A stretch of 64,000 nucleotides of DNA from Nocardia vinacea (GCF_035920345.1 NZ_CP109149.1:4650001-4714000); one strand, 5' to 3'. Numbered from the stretch's first letter, positions 9,273 through 18,820 are shown. Numbers and translations are program-made. Notes: generated by a model not told the origin, from the sequence alone.

Positions 9273-10912
9273 CACCGAACCCCCTGCTGCCGCAGGATGA
9301 AGCGCTGCACCTTGCCGCTGGGCGTCTTGGGCAGGGCGTCCACGAAATGTACCTTGCGTGGATACGCGTGCGCGGCGAACTTGCGTTTCACCAAGGTCTG
9401 CAATTCGGCCTCGAGTTCGGTATTCCCTTCGAAACCGTTGCGCAGCACCACGAATGCCTCGAGCACCTCGCCGCGCAAATCGTCGGGCATGCCGACCACC
9501 GCGGCCTCGACCACCCGCTCATCCAGCACCAGCACGCTCTCGACCTCGAACGGGCCGATGCGATAACCGGCCATGATGATCACATCGTCGTCGCGGGCCG
9601 AGAAATGGAAGAAACCGTCCGCATCCTGGGATCCGGCATCCCCGGTCAGATACCAACGACCGTCGGCGGTATAGCGTTGCGCGGTGCGTTCCGGGGCATC
9701 GAGGTAGCCGAGGAACCACAGCAGCGGACTGCGTTGGGTATCGATGGCGACTCGGCCCAGTTCGCCGACCGGCGCTTCGACGTCGGCGACGTCCGCGAGC
9801 ACCGCGCAATGCCATCCGGGCATCGTCCGGCCCATCGAGCCCGCGGGTACGTCCACCCGCAGCGCGTCGTGCCAGGAATTGCAGATGAGCATGCCGTGCT
9901 CGGTCTGCCCGTAGTGGTCGCGCACCGCAACTCCGAGTGTTTCGACCGACCACGTCACCACATCCGGGGTGAGCGGTTCGCCCGCCGAGGACGCCCGCCG
10001 CAACCGGAGATCCGTTGGGGCGGTGGCACTATCGGCACGCAACGCGCGATACACCGTCGGCGCGGCGGTGAAGTTGGTTACGCCGAACCGCTCGAGCACC
10101 CGCCAGGTCAGCGGCGCAGAGAAGGCGGCATGCAGCAGCAGGCTGCGGATACCGGAGGCCAGCGGGCTCAGAATCGCCCAGTACAGCCCGTACGCCCAAC
10201 CCGGATCCGCCGCATTCCAATAGACGTCCTCCGCTCGCACGTCCAGCGAAAACTCCTGGTACGCATGGAATGCCGCGAGTGCCCGCACCGGAATCGGCAC
10301 GCCCTTCGGAGTGCCCGTCGTGCCGCTGGTGAACAACTGCACCAAAAGCCCATCCCCGCCGACCGCCACCGCGGCCGCGCGCGGGTCGTCGGCGGAGTAA
10401 GCGGCGAGCAGATCCGCAAACCGCAGCGGCGCCTCAGCGACTGCCCGGCCGTTCCCGGCAATGATGACGCGCCAGGGCGGATCGGCCGGGATGTCGTCGC
10501 CCGGCACCAACTTTGTCCCCTGATCCGCGTCGGCGATGACGATCGTCGTGCCGCTCGCCTCGAGCCGGAAGGCGATGGCCGGTGGGGCGAATGCGGTGAA
10601 GAGCGGGACGTGGACCGCGCCGCGACGCCAGATGCCCAGCAGTGCGACCACCAGGTCGGCGGATTTCGACATCAGGGTGGCGACGCGGTCGCCGGGTTCG
10701 ACGCCCAGGTCGGCGAGGGCGACGGCGAAGCGCTGGGAGCGCTCGCGCAGCTCACCGTAGGTGAGGTCGGTCGAGGTCAGGTCGGGGTCGACGACGGTGA
10801 ACGCGATGCGGTCGGCGGGGTGCCGGTCGCACAGCAGGTCCGCTGCGCTGACGTCGGGTCCGTCGTAGGTCTCCAGTAGCTCGCGCACGCGCGCGTTCAG
10901 GTCCGCGGTCAT
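9272..10912 (-). CDS. AMP-dependent acyl-CoA synthetase (Acs/ACSM-like)
   Basis: This is a second ANL-superfamily synthetase of 546 residues. The P-loop is [14 protein letters not shown], followed by [10 protein letters not shown], the hinge region with [20 protein letters not shown], and the terminal catalytic lysine in [12 protein letters not shown]. The [13 protein letters not shown] hinge is closer to acetyl/medium-chain synthetases (Acs/ACSM) than to FadD. The start is ATG 10912, supported by AGGAGAGG just upstream. A longer frame to 10954 lacks such support. It heads a two-gene operon divergent from a LuxR-type regulator that probably controls it. Confidence 0.92.
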   Translation of the reverse strand: MTADLNARVRELLETYDGPDVSAADLLCDRHPADRIAFTVVDPDLTSTDLTYGELRERSQRFAVALADLGVEPGDRVATLMSKSADLVVALLGIWRRGAVHVPLFTAFAPPAIAFRLEASGTTIVIADADQGTKLVPGDDIPADPPWRVIIAGNGRAVAEAPLRFADLLAAYSADDPRAAAVAVGGDGLLVQLFTSGTTGTPKGVPIPVRALAAFHAYQEFSLDVRAEDVYWNAADPGWAYGLYWAILSPLASGIRSLLLHAAFSAPLTWRVLERFGVTNFTAAPTVYRALRADSATAPTDLRLRRASSAGEPLTPDVVTWSVETLGVAVRDHYGQTEHGMLICNSWHDALRVDVPAGSMGRTMPGWHCAVLADVADVEAPVGELGRVAIDTQRSPLLWFLGYLDAPERTAQRYTADGRWYLTGDAGSQDADGFFHFSARDDDVIIMAGYRIGPFEVESVLVLDERVVEAAVVGMPDDLRGEVLEAFVVLRNGFEGNTELEAELQTLVKRKFAAHAYPRKVHFVDALPKTPSGKVQRFILRQQGVR

Positions 10913-10984
10913 CTCGCCTCTCCTCATCGGTGATCCAGGCCACCTCGTCTCCAATAGGATGTGGGTCAGATCACGTTCGGCACT

Positions 10985-11000
10985 ACCCCCGAAAAGGGGT
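10985..11000 (+). promoter_or_regulatory. Small inverted repeat at the regulator start region
   Basis: ACCCC (10985-10989) and GGGGT (10996-11000) form an inverted repeat with a 6-nt centre, just before the TTG/GTG starts of the LuxR-type gene and between it and the divergent synthetase operon. It also supplies the purine-rich binding site. It may be an operator or an mRNA hairpin over the start; sequence alone does not decide. Confidence 0.35.
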
Positions 11001-11007
11001 GAGTCTT

Positions 11008-11862
11008 TTGACCCACACCACCGCGCTGCTGCGGCCGCGCGACGGCGATGCGCTGCGCGCCGAGATCCGCTGGGTGGCGAATAAGGCGGGCGTGCCGGTG
11101 GTTTTCGGCGGCGAGGTGCACGATGATGCGCTGCTGCTCACCGAATTCGTCGGCACCGTCACCAATGGCCTGCGCGGACTGACCGTGCTACGCACCTCCG
11201 GGCTGGGCGGCCGGGTGATGGATATGCGCCGCCCCGCCTCGGTCGCCGACTACCGCAATGCCGCCGAGATCACCCACCACTACGACGGTCCGGTCTCCGG
11301 CGAACGCATCCGCTCGGTGCTCGCGGTGCCCGTGGTGGTCGACGATCGCTCCCGCGCGGTGCTCTATGCCGCCAATCGTGGCGGCACACCGCTCGGCGAC
11401 CGCACCGCCGATCTGGTCGTCGCGGCCAGCCGACGCCTGGCCACCGAAATCACCATCCGCGACGAGGTGGACCGCCGCCTGCGCCTGCTGGAAATGACCA
11501 CTCCCGCGCCCGAGACCGCGCCCGCCGTCGCCGAGGAACTCCGCGAGATCAATGCCGAACTCCGCGGCGCGGCGCGCTCGGCCGAGGACGAACGCCTACG
11601 CGAACGCCTGCACTCGGTGTGTGAACGCCTCACCCGAGTCCTGGTCGGCGACCCACCCGCGGACGCTCCGCGCCTGTCCCGACGGGAACTCGACGTGCTG
11701 TCTCAGATCGCGCTCGGCTGCACCAATCAAGAAGCTGCCCAACGCCTTTCGCTCGGCCCGGAAACGGTCAAGAGCTATCTGCGCAACGCGATGACCAAAC
11801 TCGACGCACACTCCCGCCACGAAGCCGTTGTCACCGCTCGGCGCTTCGGTCTGCTGCCTTGA
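11008..11862 (+). CDS. LuxR-type regulator with GAF-like sensor
   Basis: This is a DNA-binding transcription regulator. Residues about 10-160 form a GAF-like domain (IRSVLAVPVVVDDRSRAVLYAANRG-type segment). A charged helical linker follows, then a C-terminal LuxR helix-turn-helix (LSRRELDVLSQIALGCTNQEAA, GPETVKSYLRNAMTKL). The best start is TTG 11008, 8 nt after AGGGG; GTG 10999 and an upstream frame opening at 10930 are alternatives. It is divergent from two acyl-CoA synthetase genes, so control of that operon in response to a small ligand is the likely role. No receiver domain or phosphoacceptor Asp is seen. Confidence 0.87.
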   Translation: MTHTTALLRPRDGDALRAEIRWVANKAGVPVVFGGEVHDDALLLTEFVGTVTNGLRGLTVLRTSGLGGRVMDMRRPASVADYRNAAEITHHYDGPVSGERIRSVLAVPVVVDDRSRAVLYAANRGGTPLGDRTADLVVAASRRLATEITIRDEVDRRLRLLEMTTPAPETAPAVAEELREINAELRGAARSAEDERLRERLHSVCERLTRVLVGDPPADAPRLSRRELDVLSQIALGCTNQEAAQRLSLGPETVKSYLRNAMTKLDAHSRHEAVVTARRFGLLP

Positions 11863-11875
11863 CTCGGGCCGTTGA

Positions 11876-12145
11876 TCACCGGCCGCCGGTGCAAACCCCT
11901 TCGGGGGTGTACTGGCATGGGCGCTCGTTACGGCCCTTGTATTGCCCGTGATTGCTACTGCGGCCGCGCTGACCTGCGCCGTAGCCGCCCCGGCCGGCAT
12001 CTGGATCATGCGTATCCCGATCTGCGGCAACTCTGGCTACGACGGGTTCCGGCGCCACCAGATCCGATAAGACCATCATGGCGCCACCGACGAGAGTCGA
12101 GGCCACCACTCGACGCACCATCCCGAACCGAGCCACTGTCACCAT
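11876..12145 (-). CDS. Putative small secreted protein (89 aa)
   Basis: The frame starts at ATG 12145 behind AGGTGG. The N-terminus MVTVARFGMVRRVV is followed by a hydrophobic stretch (STLVGGAMMVLSDLVAP), which together resemble a Sec signal peptide. The mature part is polar and ends with two cysteines in CQYTPEGVC. Codon use fits the genome. The last codons overlap a short GC hairpin that may terminate the convergent LuxR-type gene, which weakens the call. No family is recognised. A 10-bp perfect inverted repeat lies just upstream. Confidence 0.45.
   Translation of the reverse strand: MVTVARFGMVRRVVASTLVGGAMMVLSDLVAPEPVVARVAADRDTHDPDAGRGGYGAGQRGRSSNHGQYKGRNERPCQYTPEGVCTGGR
11895..11908 (+). 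terminator. Short UUCG hairpin after the LuxR-type gene
   Basis: ACCCC, a TTCG tetraloop and GGGGT form a compact hairpin 33 bp after the regulator's stop. There is no T-run. It is a weak candidate terminator and lies inside the 3' end of the opposing small ORF. Confidence 0.35.
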
Positions 12146-12165
12146 AGCCACCTACCGTTGTTCAC

Positions 12166-12192
12166 CGTTGATTAATGTGCCGTTAATCAACG
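12166..12192. promoter_or_regulatory. 10-bp perfect inverted repeat, candidate operator
   Basis: CGTTGATTAA (12166-12175) and TTAATCAACG (12183-12192) are perfect inverted copies separated by 7 nt. They lie 20-47 bp upstream of the small secreted ORF's ATG and after the trmD stop. No T-run follows, so a TetR/MarR-type operator is more likely than a terminator. Confidence 0.5.
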
Positions 12193-12223
12193 ATACATTC
12201 GATAGGGCATCGAGTCTGTAGTT

Positions 12224-12904
12224 TCAGTCGTCAAGCAAGTCCGGGCGCCGTTCGCGCGTACGGGCAAGGGACTGTTCGCGTCGCCACGCGGCGACCTTGG
12301 CGTGATCACCGGACAGCAGAATCGGCGGCACTTCGAGGCCGCGCCAGGAGACGGGGCGCGTATAGCTCGGCCCCTCGAGCAGCCCGTCGGAGAACGAATC
12401 CTCTTGGTGGGATTGCTGATTGCCGAGTACACCGGGGAGTAGGCGGACCACTGCCTCGGCCATCACGAGGACTGCGGCTTCACCACCGATCAGAACGTAG
12501 TCGCCGATGCTGACCTCTTCGACACGGACCCGGCGGGCGGCATCGTCGAAGACGCGCTGATCGATGCCTTCGTAACGGCCGCAAGCGAATACGAGGTGCT
12601 GCTCGCTCGCCCAGCGTTGCGCGGTAGCTTGAGTGAAGGGTACTCCGGCGGGAGTCGGCACCACGAGCAGGGCGTCGTCGGGGCATACCTCGTCGAGGGC
12701 GGCACCCCAGACAGTCGGCTTCATGACCATGCCCGGCCCACCGCCGTAGGGTGAATCGTCGACGGACTTGTGCACGTCGTGCGTCCAGCGACGCAAATCG
12801 TGCACGTCGAGGGAGATCAGACCCTTGTCGATGGCCTTGCCCAGCAACGCCGTTCGCAGCGGCTCCAGATACTCCGGAAAAATCGTGACGACATCGAGTT
12901 TCAT
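12224..12904 (-). CDS. trmD: tRNA (guanine-37-N1)-methyltransferase
   Basis: This enzyme methylates G37 next to the anticodon using S-adenosylmethionine and prevents frameshifting. The 226-residue protein opens [16 protein letters not shown] and has [11 protein letters not shown], the trefoil-knot SAM site [24 protein letters not shown] and the C-terminal [11 protein letters not shown] block. It is full-length. It closes the rpsP-khpA-rimM-trmD cluster, 33 bp after rimM. Confidence 0.97.
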   Translation of the reverse strand: MKLDVVTIFPEYLEPLRTALLGKAIDKGLISLDVHDLRRWTHDVHKSVDDSPYGGGPGMVMKPTVWGAALDEVCPDDALLVVPTPAGVPFTQATAQRWASEQHLVFACGRYEGIDQRVFDDAARRVRVEEVSIGDYVLIGGEAAVLVMAEAVVRLLPGVLGNQQSHQEDSFSDGLLEGPSYTRPVSWRGLEVPPILLSGDHAKVAAWRREQSLARTRERRPDLLDD

Positions 12905-12937
12905 GCTGTCCTCTGTTTCCGGTGGATCGGCGATCCG

Positions 12938-13462
12938 CTACTCCGGATCGAGCAGACCCTCGGGCGGATCGATGACGACCAGTTGATCGGCCAGCGACAC
13001 CGACGGGACGATCGCGGTGACGAACGGGATCAGGATCTCCCTGCCGTCGTCGGCGGCGCGCACCGAAAGCAGTTCTCCCGCAGCCGAATGCAGCACTTCG
13101 GTGACCTTGCCGACAAGTGTGCCATCGGTGAGCTGGACGGTCAGTCCCTCCAACTCGTGGTCGTAGAACTCGTCCGGATCCTCCGACGGCGGCAGCTCCG
13201 CACTGTCCACGACGAACAGCGTGCCGCGCAGCCCATCAGAGGCGGTACGGTCGGAGACCCCGACGAGTTGCACGAGAAGTCGGCCCGAATGCTCTCGGGC
13301 CGACTCCACGGTGAATTCACGAACTTCTTTGGATCGCGCCGCCCGCCCGCGCAGCCGCACACCGGGTGCGAAACGCGCGTCGGGGTCGTCGGTGCGTACC
13401 TCGACGACCAGTTCGCCGCGCACACCGTGCGATTTGGCGACCCGGCCTATAACGAGTTCCAT
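12938..13462 (-). CDS. rimM: Ribosome maturation factor RimM
   Basis: RimM binds S19 in the 30S head and assists maturation of 16S rRNA. The 174-residue protein has the N-terminal beta-barrel ([22 protein letters not shown]) and the PRC-barrel C-terminal domain ([25 protein letters not shown]). The frame begins at ATG 13462, directly after the TAA of khpA, so the two are probably coupled. Confidence 0.96.
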   Translation of the reverse strand: MELVIGRVAKSHGVRGELVVEVRTDDPDARFAPGVRLRGRAARSKEVREFTVESAREHSGRLLVQLVGVSDRTASDGLRGTLFVVDSAELPPSEDPDEFYDHELEGLTVQLTDGTLVGKVTEVLHSAAGELLSVRAADDGREILIPFVTAIVPSVSLADQLVVIDPPEGLLDPE

Positions 13463-13705
13463 TTAAGCGTCGGTATCGACCACGTCGACCCGGATGCCCC
13501 GGCCGCCGATTCCGGCGACGAGGGTGCGCAGCGCGGTCGCGGTACGACCGCCGCGACCGATCACCTTGCCCAGATCCTCGGGGTTGACGTGCACCTCGAC
13601 GGTGCGTCCACGGCGGCCGGTGATCAGCTCGACCCGGACGTCATCCGGATTGGCGACAATGCCGCGAACCAGGTGTTCCACGGCATCGGCGACGACGGCG
13701 GACAT
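13463..13705 (-). CDS. khpA: KH-domain RNA-binding protein KhpA
   Basis: This 80-residue protein consists of a single KH domain, with the RNA-binding loop GKVIGRGGRTATALR. Homologues bind RNA and affect cell envelope and division in several Gram-positives. It sits in its conserved place between rpsP and rimM. Its ATG overlaps the rpsP stop by one base (TAATG). Confidence 0.95.
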   Translation of the reverse strand: MSAVVADAVEHLVRGIVANPDDVRVELITGRRGRTVEVHVNPEDLGKVIGRGGRTATALRTLVAGIGGRGIRVDVVDTDA

Positions 13706-14130
13706 TATTCGGCAGCCTCAGTCTCGGCGGCCTCGTCCTTCTTGGCGGCCTTCTTCTTGGGGGTGACGGCCTCGGCGACCGGCTCGTTATCGGCGGCGGC
13801 CAGCGCGGCGTTGAACAGGTCCAGCTTGGACGGCTTCGCGGGCTTCACCTTCAGGGTGCCCTCGGTACCCGGCAGGCCCTTGAACTTCTGCCAATCGCCG
13901 GTGATCTCCAGCAGCCGCTGCACGGCCTCGGTCGGCTGCGCGCCGACACCCAGCCAGTACTGCACGCGCTCGGAGTTGATCTCGATCAGCGACGGCTCTT
14001 CCTTCGGGTGGTACTTGCCGACGTTCTCGATGGCGCGGCCGTCACGACGGGTGCGGGCATCGGCGATGACCACGCGGTACTGCGGGTTACGGATCTTGCC
14101 GAGACGGGTGAGCTTGATGCGAACAGCCAT
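13705..14130 (-). CDS. rpsP: 30S ribosomal protein S16
   Basis: This is a small-subunit structural protein needed for 30S assembly. It begins [21 protein letters not shown]. The S16 core fills about 85 residues and is followed by an Ala/Glu/Lys-rich extension, making 141 residues; such C-terminal extensions are normal in actinobacteria. A purine-rich site (AAAGGCAG) precedes the ATG. It is the first gene of the rpsP-khpA-rimM-trmD operon. Confidence 0.97.
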   Translation of the reverse strand: MAVRIKLTRLGKIRNPQYRVVIADARTRRDGRAIENVGKYHPKEEPSLIEINSERVQYWLGVGAQPTEAVQRLLEITGDWQKFKGLPGTEGTLKVKPAKPSKLDLFNAALAAADNEPVAEAVTPKKKAAKKDEAAETEAAE

Positions 14131-14355
14131 GTGCTGATCTGCCTTTCAGTGGTTGGTCACGGCACAATTCAGCGACCCGCACGGTCTGCGAGCCCGGTTT
14201 TGCGCTTGGAGTGTGTGACCGCCGCGCGGTACGTAACCGGAGACGGGCTGACACTTGTCCAGGAAGGACGGTGCTCCATTGTGCCAGACCGGTCCCCCGC
14301 TCCTGAAATCGCGTCGTCTGTAAACGAACGGCCGCCCAGCTCGGATAGTCACAAC

Positions 14356-14523
14356 ATGGGGATCTTCAGGAGACGACGTCGCCGCAGGCGGGGTGAGGTT
14401 GCCGAACCCGCTACCGAAATCGGCGGTGACGCGGCCATGGAATTGCTGGCGCCCGGTCTCGCGCGGGCTGCTGTCGGCGGTATTCGCGGCGTGATCAGCG
14501 GGATCGTGAACCTGCTCAACTGA
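14356..14523 (+). CDS. Small Arg-rich hypothetical protein (55 aa)
   Basis: ATG 14356 opens a 55-codon frame with codon use typical of this genome. The product begins MGIFRRRRRRRRG, followed by a short acidic patch and an amphipathic or hydrophobic C-terminal helix (MELLAPGLARAAVGGIRG). No strong ribosome-binding site is visible. The basic head and helical tail could associate with membrane or nucleic acid, but nothing proves it. It faces away from rpsP. Confidence 0.4.
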   Translation: MGIFRRRRRRRRGEVAEPATEIGGDAAMELLAPGLARAAVGGIRGVISGIVNLLN

Positions 14524-14593
14524 CGATTACGCGGTTCGATAGCGCAGCAGCACGACGCCGGAGCGGAAGTTACGGCTCTCGGTCAGCAGCACC

Positions 14594-14758
14594 TCAGCGT
14601 AGATCCGCCGTGTCAACGGTGATCGGAACGGGGCCCGGAGCCACGACCGTCTCGCCCGCCGCAACGTATACCTCCTGACGGTATCCGCTCTCACCGAGCC
14701 GATAACCCCAGAAGCGAGCTGGCTTGTTTCCACGGTAGCCCGGACCATTGTCATCGCT
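14594..14758 (-). pseudogene. Remnant of a Uma2-like endonuclease gene (C-terminus only)
   Basis: Read on the minus strand, this frame ends at TGA (14596-14594). Its last 40 codons give FWGYRLGESGYRQEVYVAA then GETVVAPGPVPITVDTADLR. That resembles the C-terminal beta-strands of Uma2 (DUF820) proteins, a PD-(D/E)XK nuclease-like family expanded in actinobacteria. No catalytic core or start codon is present upstream in this frame, so this looks like a decayed fragment. The relation was judged by eye and needs a database search. Confidence 0.45.
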
Positions 14759-14827
14759 GGCGATGCCGCGGTACCGAGAGAAAAACGCCGCGCCAGCTGA
14801 TACAAGGACTCGTGGGGGTTTTTAGTG

Positions 14828-14890
14828 TGAGCGCCCATTTTCGAGCACGATTCGCGGGAACCCCGGATTCGGCCAGGAAATGGGCGCTCA
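14828..14890. terminator. 13-bp inverted repeat after the LLM oxidoreductase gene
   Basis: TGAGCGCCCATTT (14828-14840) and AAATGGGCGCTCA (14878-14890) are perfect inverted copies around a 37-nt loop. The right arm ends 10 bp beyond the stop of the minus-strand LLM gene, so a terminator is the simplest reading. The core AATGGGCGCTC is shared with the kdp terminator at 53643-53678. Confidence 0.6.
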
Positions 14891-14900
14891 GTTCAACCGC

Positions 14901-15884
14901 TCAGCGGACCAGCGGGGCGAGGGTGCGTCCGGCAAGATCCACGGCACCCGGTTCGTGGCCGTTCGTCACCATGTTGACGATGAGACCCTGCACGCCCTGG
15001 TCGAGCACCCTGGTCTGCAGCTGCTCGGCGACTTCGGCTGGGCTGCCGACGAATTGGCGGTCGGCGATGGTTTGCTTGCGCTCGTCCTCCGAAAGTGTGG
15101 ACAGGTCGACGCCGATGCCGCGCAGTAGATCCTGCTGTTGTTTGCGTGCGCGGTCGCCGTCTTCATCGATCATCAGGAAACAGAGGTAGCTGACCTCCAA
15201 AGTCTCCGGGTCGCGGTCGATTTCGGCACAGCGCTGGTGCAGTGCCTCGATCTTGCGGGGCAGTTCGGAGGCATTGCAGATGATATTGATGTGGTCGGCG
15301 AAGCGGGCCGCCAGCGCGAAGGTCTTCTTCTCGCCGCCGCCACCGAGCAGAATAGGCAGGTCATTGCGCAGCCGCGGCTCATTCATGGCGTTCTCGGTGT
15401 GGTACCACTTGCCGTCGAAGGTCGAGTGTTCACCGCGCAGCATCGGGGTAATGATCCGCAGCGCCTCGTCGAGCCGCTGGAATCGTTCGGTGAAGGTGCC
15501 GAATTCGAAACCGTAGGACTGGTGTTCGAGCTCGAACCAGCCGGCGCCGATGCCGAGCACGGCCCGTCCACCGCTCACCAGATCCATGGTGGTGACGGTC
15601 TTGGCGAGCAGGGCGGGATTGCGATAAGTGTTGCCGGTTACCAACGCCGACAACTGAATTCGTTCGGTAGACGCGGCGATTCCGGACAGTGCTGTGTAGG
15701 CCTCGAGCATCGGCTCACTCGGCTCGCCGAGACCGGGCAGCTGGTAGAAGTGATCCATGACGAAGACCGTGTCGAAACCGGCGGCTTCGGCCTCCCTGGC
15801 CTGCGCGACCACGGTCGGAAAGAGTTCGCTGACGGGCTGGCCATAACTGAAGTTGGGCATCTGATAACCGAGGCGAATGGTCAT
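14901..15884 (-). CDS. LLM-class flavin/F420-dependent oxidoreductase
   Basis: This 327-residue TIM-barrel enzyme belongs to the bacterial luciferase-like monooxygenase superfamily, with the features of the F420-dependent actinobacterial subgroup. Visible features are GFDTVFVMDHFYQLPG near residue 37, GGRAVLGIGAGWFELEHQSYG near residue 105 and LPILLGGGGEKKT near residue 176. The substrate is unknown. The ATG is at 15884 and the gene stands alone on the minus strand. Confidence 0.88.
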   Translation of the reverse strand: MTIRLGYQMPNFSYGQPVSELFPTVVAQAREAEAAGFDTVFVMDHFYQLPGLGEPSEPMLEAYTALSGIAASTERIQLSALVTGNTYRNPALLAKTVTTMDLVSGGRAVLGIGAGWFELEHQSYGFEFGTFTERFQRLDEALRIITPMLRGEHSTFDGKWYHTENAMNEPRLRNDLPILLGGGGEKKTFALAARFADHINIICNASELPRKIEALHQRCAEIDRDPETLEVSYLCFLMIDEDGDRARKQQQDLLRGIGVDLSTLSEDERKQTIADRQFVGSPAEVAEQLQTRVLDQGVQGLIVNMVTNGHEPGAVDLAGRTLAPLVR

Positions 15885-16011
15885 AACCCGACCCTACGCG
15901 CGCCCGGTCCCCGCCCTCCCGACCTTGGCCGCATCAACCCGCTGACCTGGGAGTCTGCCGCACACCGACTGCCCACCTAGCGCAAGCTATGGCCCTGCGC
16001 GATGCGGTGGG

Positions 16012-17106
16012 TCAGCGGTGGCCGGTGACCGGATTGTGGGTCTTGACGAGGCGGCCACGAAGAATGACGTACTGGGGCTCGGTGAGCGCGGCCGGGTTGA
16101 TGCGCGGATCTTCCTGGTAGACAACGAAATCCGCTGGCGCACCGGCCTCGATGCCCGGTCGGCCGAGCCATGTGCGGGCATTCCAGGAGGCAGCGCCGAG
16201 TGCGTCGTGGTTCGACAACCCCGCCCCGGACAGGGCGGCGATTTCGTCGGCAATGCGGCCGTGACGGATGGAACCGCCCGCATCGGTGCCCGCGAAGATC
16301 GGAACGCCCGCATCGTGCGCATTGGCGACGGTGCGGCGGACGCGCGCGTGCAGATCGCGCATATGTGCGGCGTAGATGGGGAATTTTCCTGCGCTGTCGG
16401 CGATTCCGGGGAAGGTGTCGATATTGATCAGCGTCGGGACCAGCGCGGTGCGGTGTTCGACCATCAACTCGATGGTGTCGTCGGTGAGGCCGGTCCCGTG
16501 TTCGAGGCAGTCGATGCCCGCGTTGATCAGGCCGGGCAGGGCGTCCTCGCCGAAGACGTGTGCCGTCACCCGCGCGCCGTTCGCGTGCGCGGCGTCGATC
16601 GCCTCCTTCAGGATCGAGTCACTCCACAGCGGCCGCAGATCGCCCACCGACCGGTCGATCCAGTCGCCGACGATCTTCACCCAGCCGTCGCCGAGCCGAG
16701 CCTGTTCGGCAACGATCTCCGGCAGATCGCGCTCATCGTCGAGTTCGATGCCGAGTTCCCGGATATACCGCCGCGGTCGGGCGATATGACGGCCCGCGCG
16801 AATGATCCGCGGTAGGTCCTCGTGCTCATCGATGAAGTGCGTATCGATCGGTGACCCCGCATCGCGCAGCAGCAGCGCACCTGCGTCCCGCTCGGTCTCG
16901 GCCTGGGTGATCGCGCCCTCGCGATCCTCGTGCCCTCCGCCGTACCGGATTCCGACGTGACAGTGCGCATCGACGAGTCCGGGCACGATCCACCCTGTGC
17001 CGCACAGTGTTTCGGCCCCCGCGACGGGCTCGAACGACACCAGCCCGTCCCGTACCCACAGGTCACGCACCTCGTCCTCAGGGAGAACTACACCCCGCAG
17101 ATGCAC
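16012..17106 (-). CDS. Amidohydrolase family protein
   Basis: This metal-dependent hydrolase has the imidazolonepropionase/dihydroorotase-like fold. The metal motif VDAHCHVG is near residue 50. A later His (TAHVFGEDALPG), HGTGL and the catalytic Asp in FAGTDAGGSIRHG follow. The C-terminal part ends with the usual small beta-domain (PADFVVYQEDPR). GTG 17106 is preferred because GAGGAGG lies 5 nt before it; a frame to 17133 exists. Length is 364 residues. The substrate cannot be inferred. It lies between ffh and the LLM gene on the same strand. Confidence 0.87.
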   Translation of the reverse strand: MHLRGVVLPEDEVRDLWVRDGLVSFEPVAGAETLCGTGWIVPGLVDAHCHVGIRYGGGHEDREGAITQAETERDAGALLLRDAGSPIDTHFIDEHEDLPRIIRAGRHIARPRRYIRELGIELDDERDLPEIVAEQARLGDGWVKIVGDWIDRSVGDLRPLWSDSILKEAIDAAHANGARVTAHVFGEDALPGLINAGIDCLEHGTGLTDDTIELMVEHRTALVPTLINIDTFPGIADSAGKFPIYAAHMRDLHARVRRTVANAHDAGVPIFAGTDAGGSIRHGRIADEIAALSGAGLSNHDALGAASWNARTWLGRPGIEAGAPADFVVYQEDPRINPAALTEPQYVILRGRLVKTHNPVTGHR

Positions 17107-17266
17107 ACCAACCTCCTCGACCGTCGTCGGCACCTAACCTACTGCCCGCCCCCTTTGACGGTCACCCGCCCGCACGCGACAGTAGCTCCCAACCGACGTT
17201 CGTCAGCCGGGCATGGCGGACTGGCCGTTGCCTTGCGCCGCAACGCGTTGCGGAAGGCGGAGCCGC

Positions 17267-18820
17267 CTACTTCTTGGGGAAGTTCAGCTTCGACAAGTCG
17301 AAACCCTCGAGTCCAGGCGGCAGCTGGTCCAGCCCGGCGGGCATTCCGGACAGATCCGGCATGCCGGCGGGCATGCCGGGCATGCCGGGCAACCCACCGC
17401 GCATCTTCGGCGGTGTCGGTCCGCGGCCGCCCTTCTTCCCCTTCTTGCCCTTCTTCGCATTGCCGCGGCGCGAACCGGGCAGGCCCATCTGGCGGCCCAT
17501 CATGGCCATCATCTTCTTGGCCTCGAAGAAGCGGTCGACGAGCTGGTTGACCTCGGAGACCTGCACGCCGGAGCCGTTGGCGATGCGCAGGCGGCGAGAT
17601 GCGTTGATGATCTTCGGGTTCGCGCGTTCGGCCGGGGTCATACCGCGGATGATCGCCTGCACCCGGTCGAGCTGCTTATCGTCGACCTGGGCCAGCACAT
17701 CCTTCATCTGGCCCGCACCGGGCAGCATGCCGAGCAGGTTGCCGATGGGGCCCATCTTGCGGATCGCGAGCATCTGATCGAGGAAGTCCTCGAGCGTCAT
17801 CTCGCCGCTGCCGATCTTGCGGGCGGCTTCCTCGGCCTGCTGCTGGTCGTAAACCTGTTCGGCCTGCTCGATCAGGCTCAGCACGTCACCCATGCCGAGG
17901 ATGCGCGAGGCCATCCGGTCCGGATGGAAGACGTCGAAGTCCTCGAGCTTCTCACCCGTGGAGGCGAACATGATCGGCGCACCGGTCACATTGCGGACCG
18001 ACAGCGCGGCACCACCGCGGGCGTCACCGTCGAGCTTGGTGAGTACGACACCGGTGAAGCCGACGCCGTCGCGGAAGGACTCCGCGGTATTGACGGCGTC
18101 CTGACCGATCATCGCGTCGAGTACGAACAGCGTCTCGTCGGGCTTCACGGCATCGCGGATGCCAGCGGCCTGCGCCATCAGCTCGGCGTCGATACCGAGG
18201 CGACCGGCGGTGTCGACGATGACCACGTCGTATTGCTTGCTGCGCGCCTCCGCGACACCGGCCTCGGCTACCGCGACCGGATCGGCCGCCGAAATGCCCA
18301 GCGGATTCTGGCCGCCGCCGATGGAGGTGCCGGGATGTGGTGCGAAGACGGGCGCACCCGCACGCTCACCGACGACCTGGAGCTGGGTCACCGCGCCGGG
18401 GCGCTGGAGGTCGCAGGCCACCAGCAGCGGCTGATGTCCCTGTCCCTTGAGCCATTTCGCGAGCTTGCCCGCCAGGGTGGTCTTACCGGAACCCTGCAGA
18501 CCGGCGAGCATGATCACCGTCGGCGGGTTCTTGGCGAGGGTCAGCCTGCGGGTTTCACCGCCGAGGATTCCGACGAGTTCCTCGTTGACAATCTTGACGA
18601 CCTGCTGGGCCGGATTGAGGGCGGCGGAGACCTCCGCGCCCTTGGCCCGCTCCTTGATCTTCGCGATGAAACCGCGCACCACGGGCAGCGCGACGTCGGC
18701 TTCGAGCAGGGCGAGGCGGATCTCACGACAGGTGGCGTCGATGTCGGCCGGTGACAGACGCCCCTTACCGCGAAGATCCTTGAGGGCACCGGTAAGCCGG
18801 TCGGACAGGGATTCGAACAC
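17267..18820 (-). CDS. ffh: Signal recognition particle protein Ffh
   Basis: This SRP GTPase binds signal sequences of nascent membrane and secretory proteins and docks with FtsY. N-domain helices fill residues 1-95. The G domain has the P-loop GLQGSGKTTLAGKLA near residue 107, VDTAGRLGID and the TKLDGDARGG motif. The Met-rich M domain covers about residues 325-435, and a low-complexity Gly/Met/Pro/Lys tail completes 517 residues. The start codon is GTG. Its receptor FtsY is encoded 5 kb upstream on the same strand. Confidence 0.97.
   Translation of the reverse strand: MFESLSDRLTGALKDLRGKGRLSPADIDATCREIRLALLEADVALPVVRGFIAKIKERAKGAEVSAALNPAQQVVKIVNEELVGILGGETRRLTLAKNPPTVIMLAGLQGSGKTTLAGKLAKWLKGQGHQPLLVACDLQRPGAVTQLQVVGERAGAPVFAPHPGTSIGGGQNPLGISAADPVAVAEAGVAEARSKQYDVVIVDTAGRLGIDAELMAQAAGIRDAVKPDETLFVLDAMIGQDAVNTAESFRDGVGFTGVVLTKLDGDARGGAALSVRNVTGAPIMFASTGEKLEDFDVFHPDRMASRILGMGDVLSLIEQAEQVYDQQQAEEAARKIGSGEMTLEDFLDQMLAIRKMGPIGNLLGMLPGAGQMKDVLAQVDDKQLDRVQAIIRGMTPAERANPKIINASRRLRIANGSGVQVSEVNQLVDRFFEAKKMMAMMGRQMGLPGSRRGNAKKGKKGKKGGRGPTPPKMRGGLPGMPGMPAGMPDLSGMPAGLDQLPPGLEGFDLSKLNFPKK

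Noticed and set aside
14527..14838. 103-codon minus frame as an intact gene
   Set aside because: Its Arg-rich product has no domain, and the Uma2-like similarity is in a different frame, so the region looks decayed.
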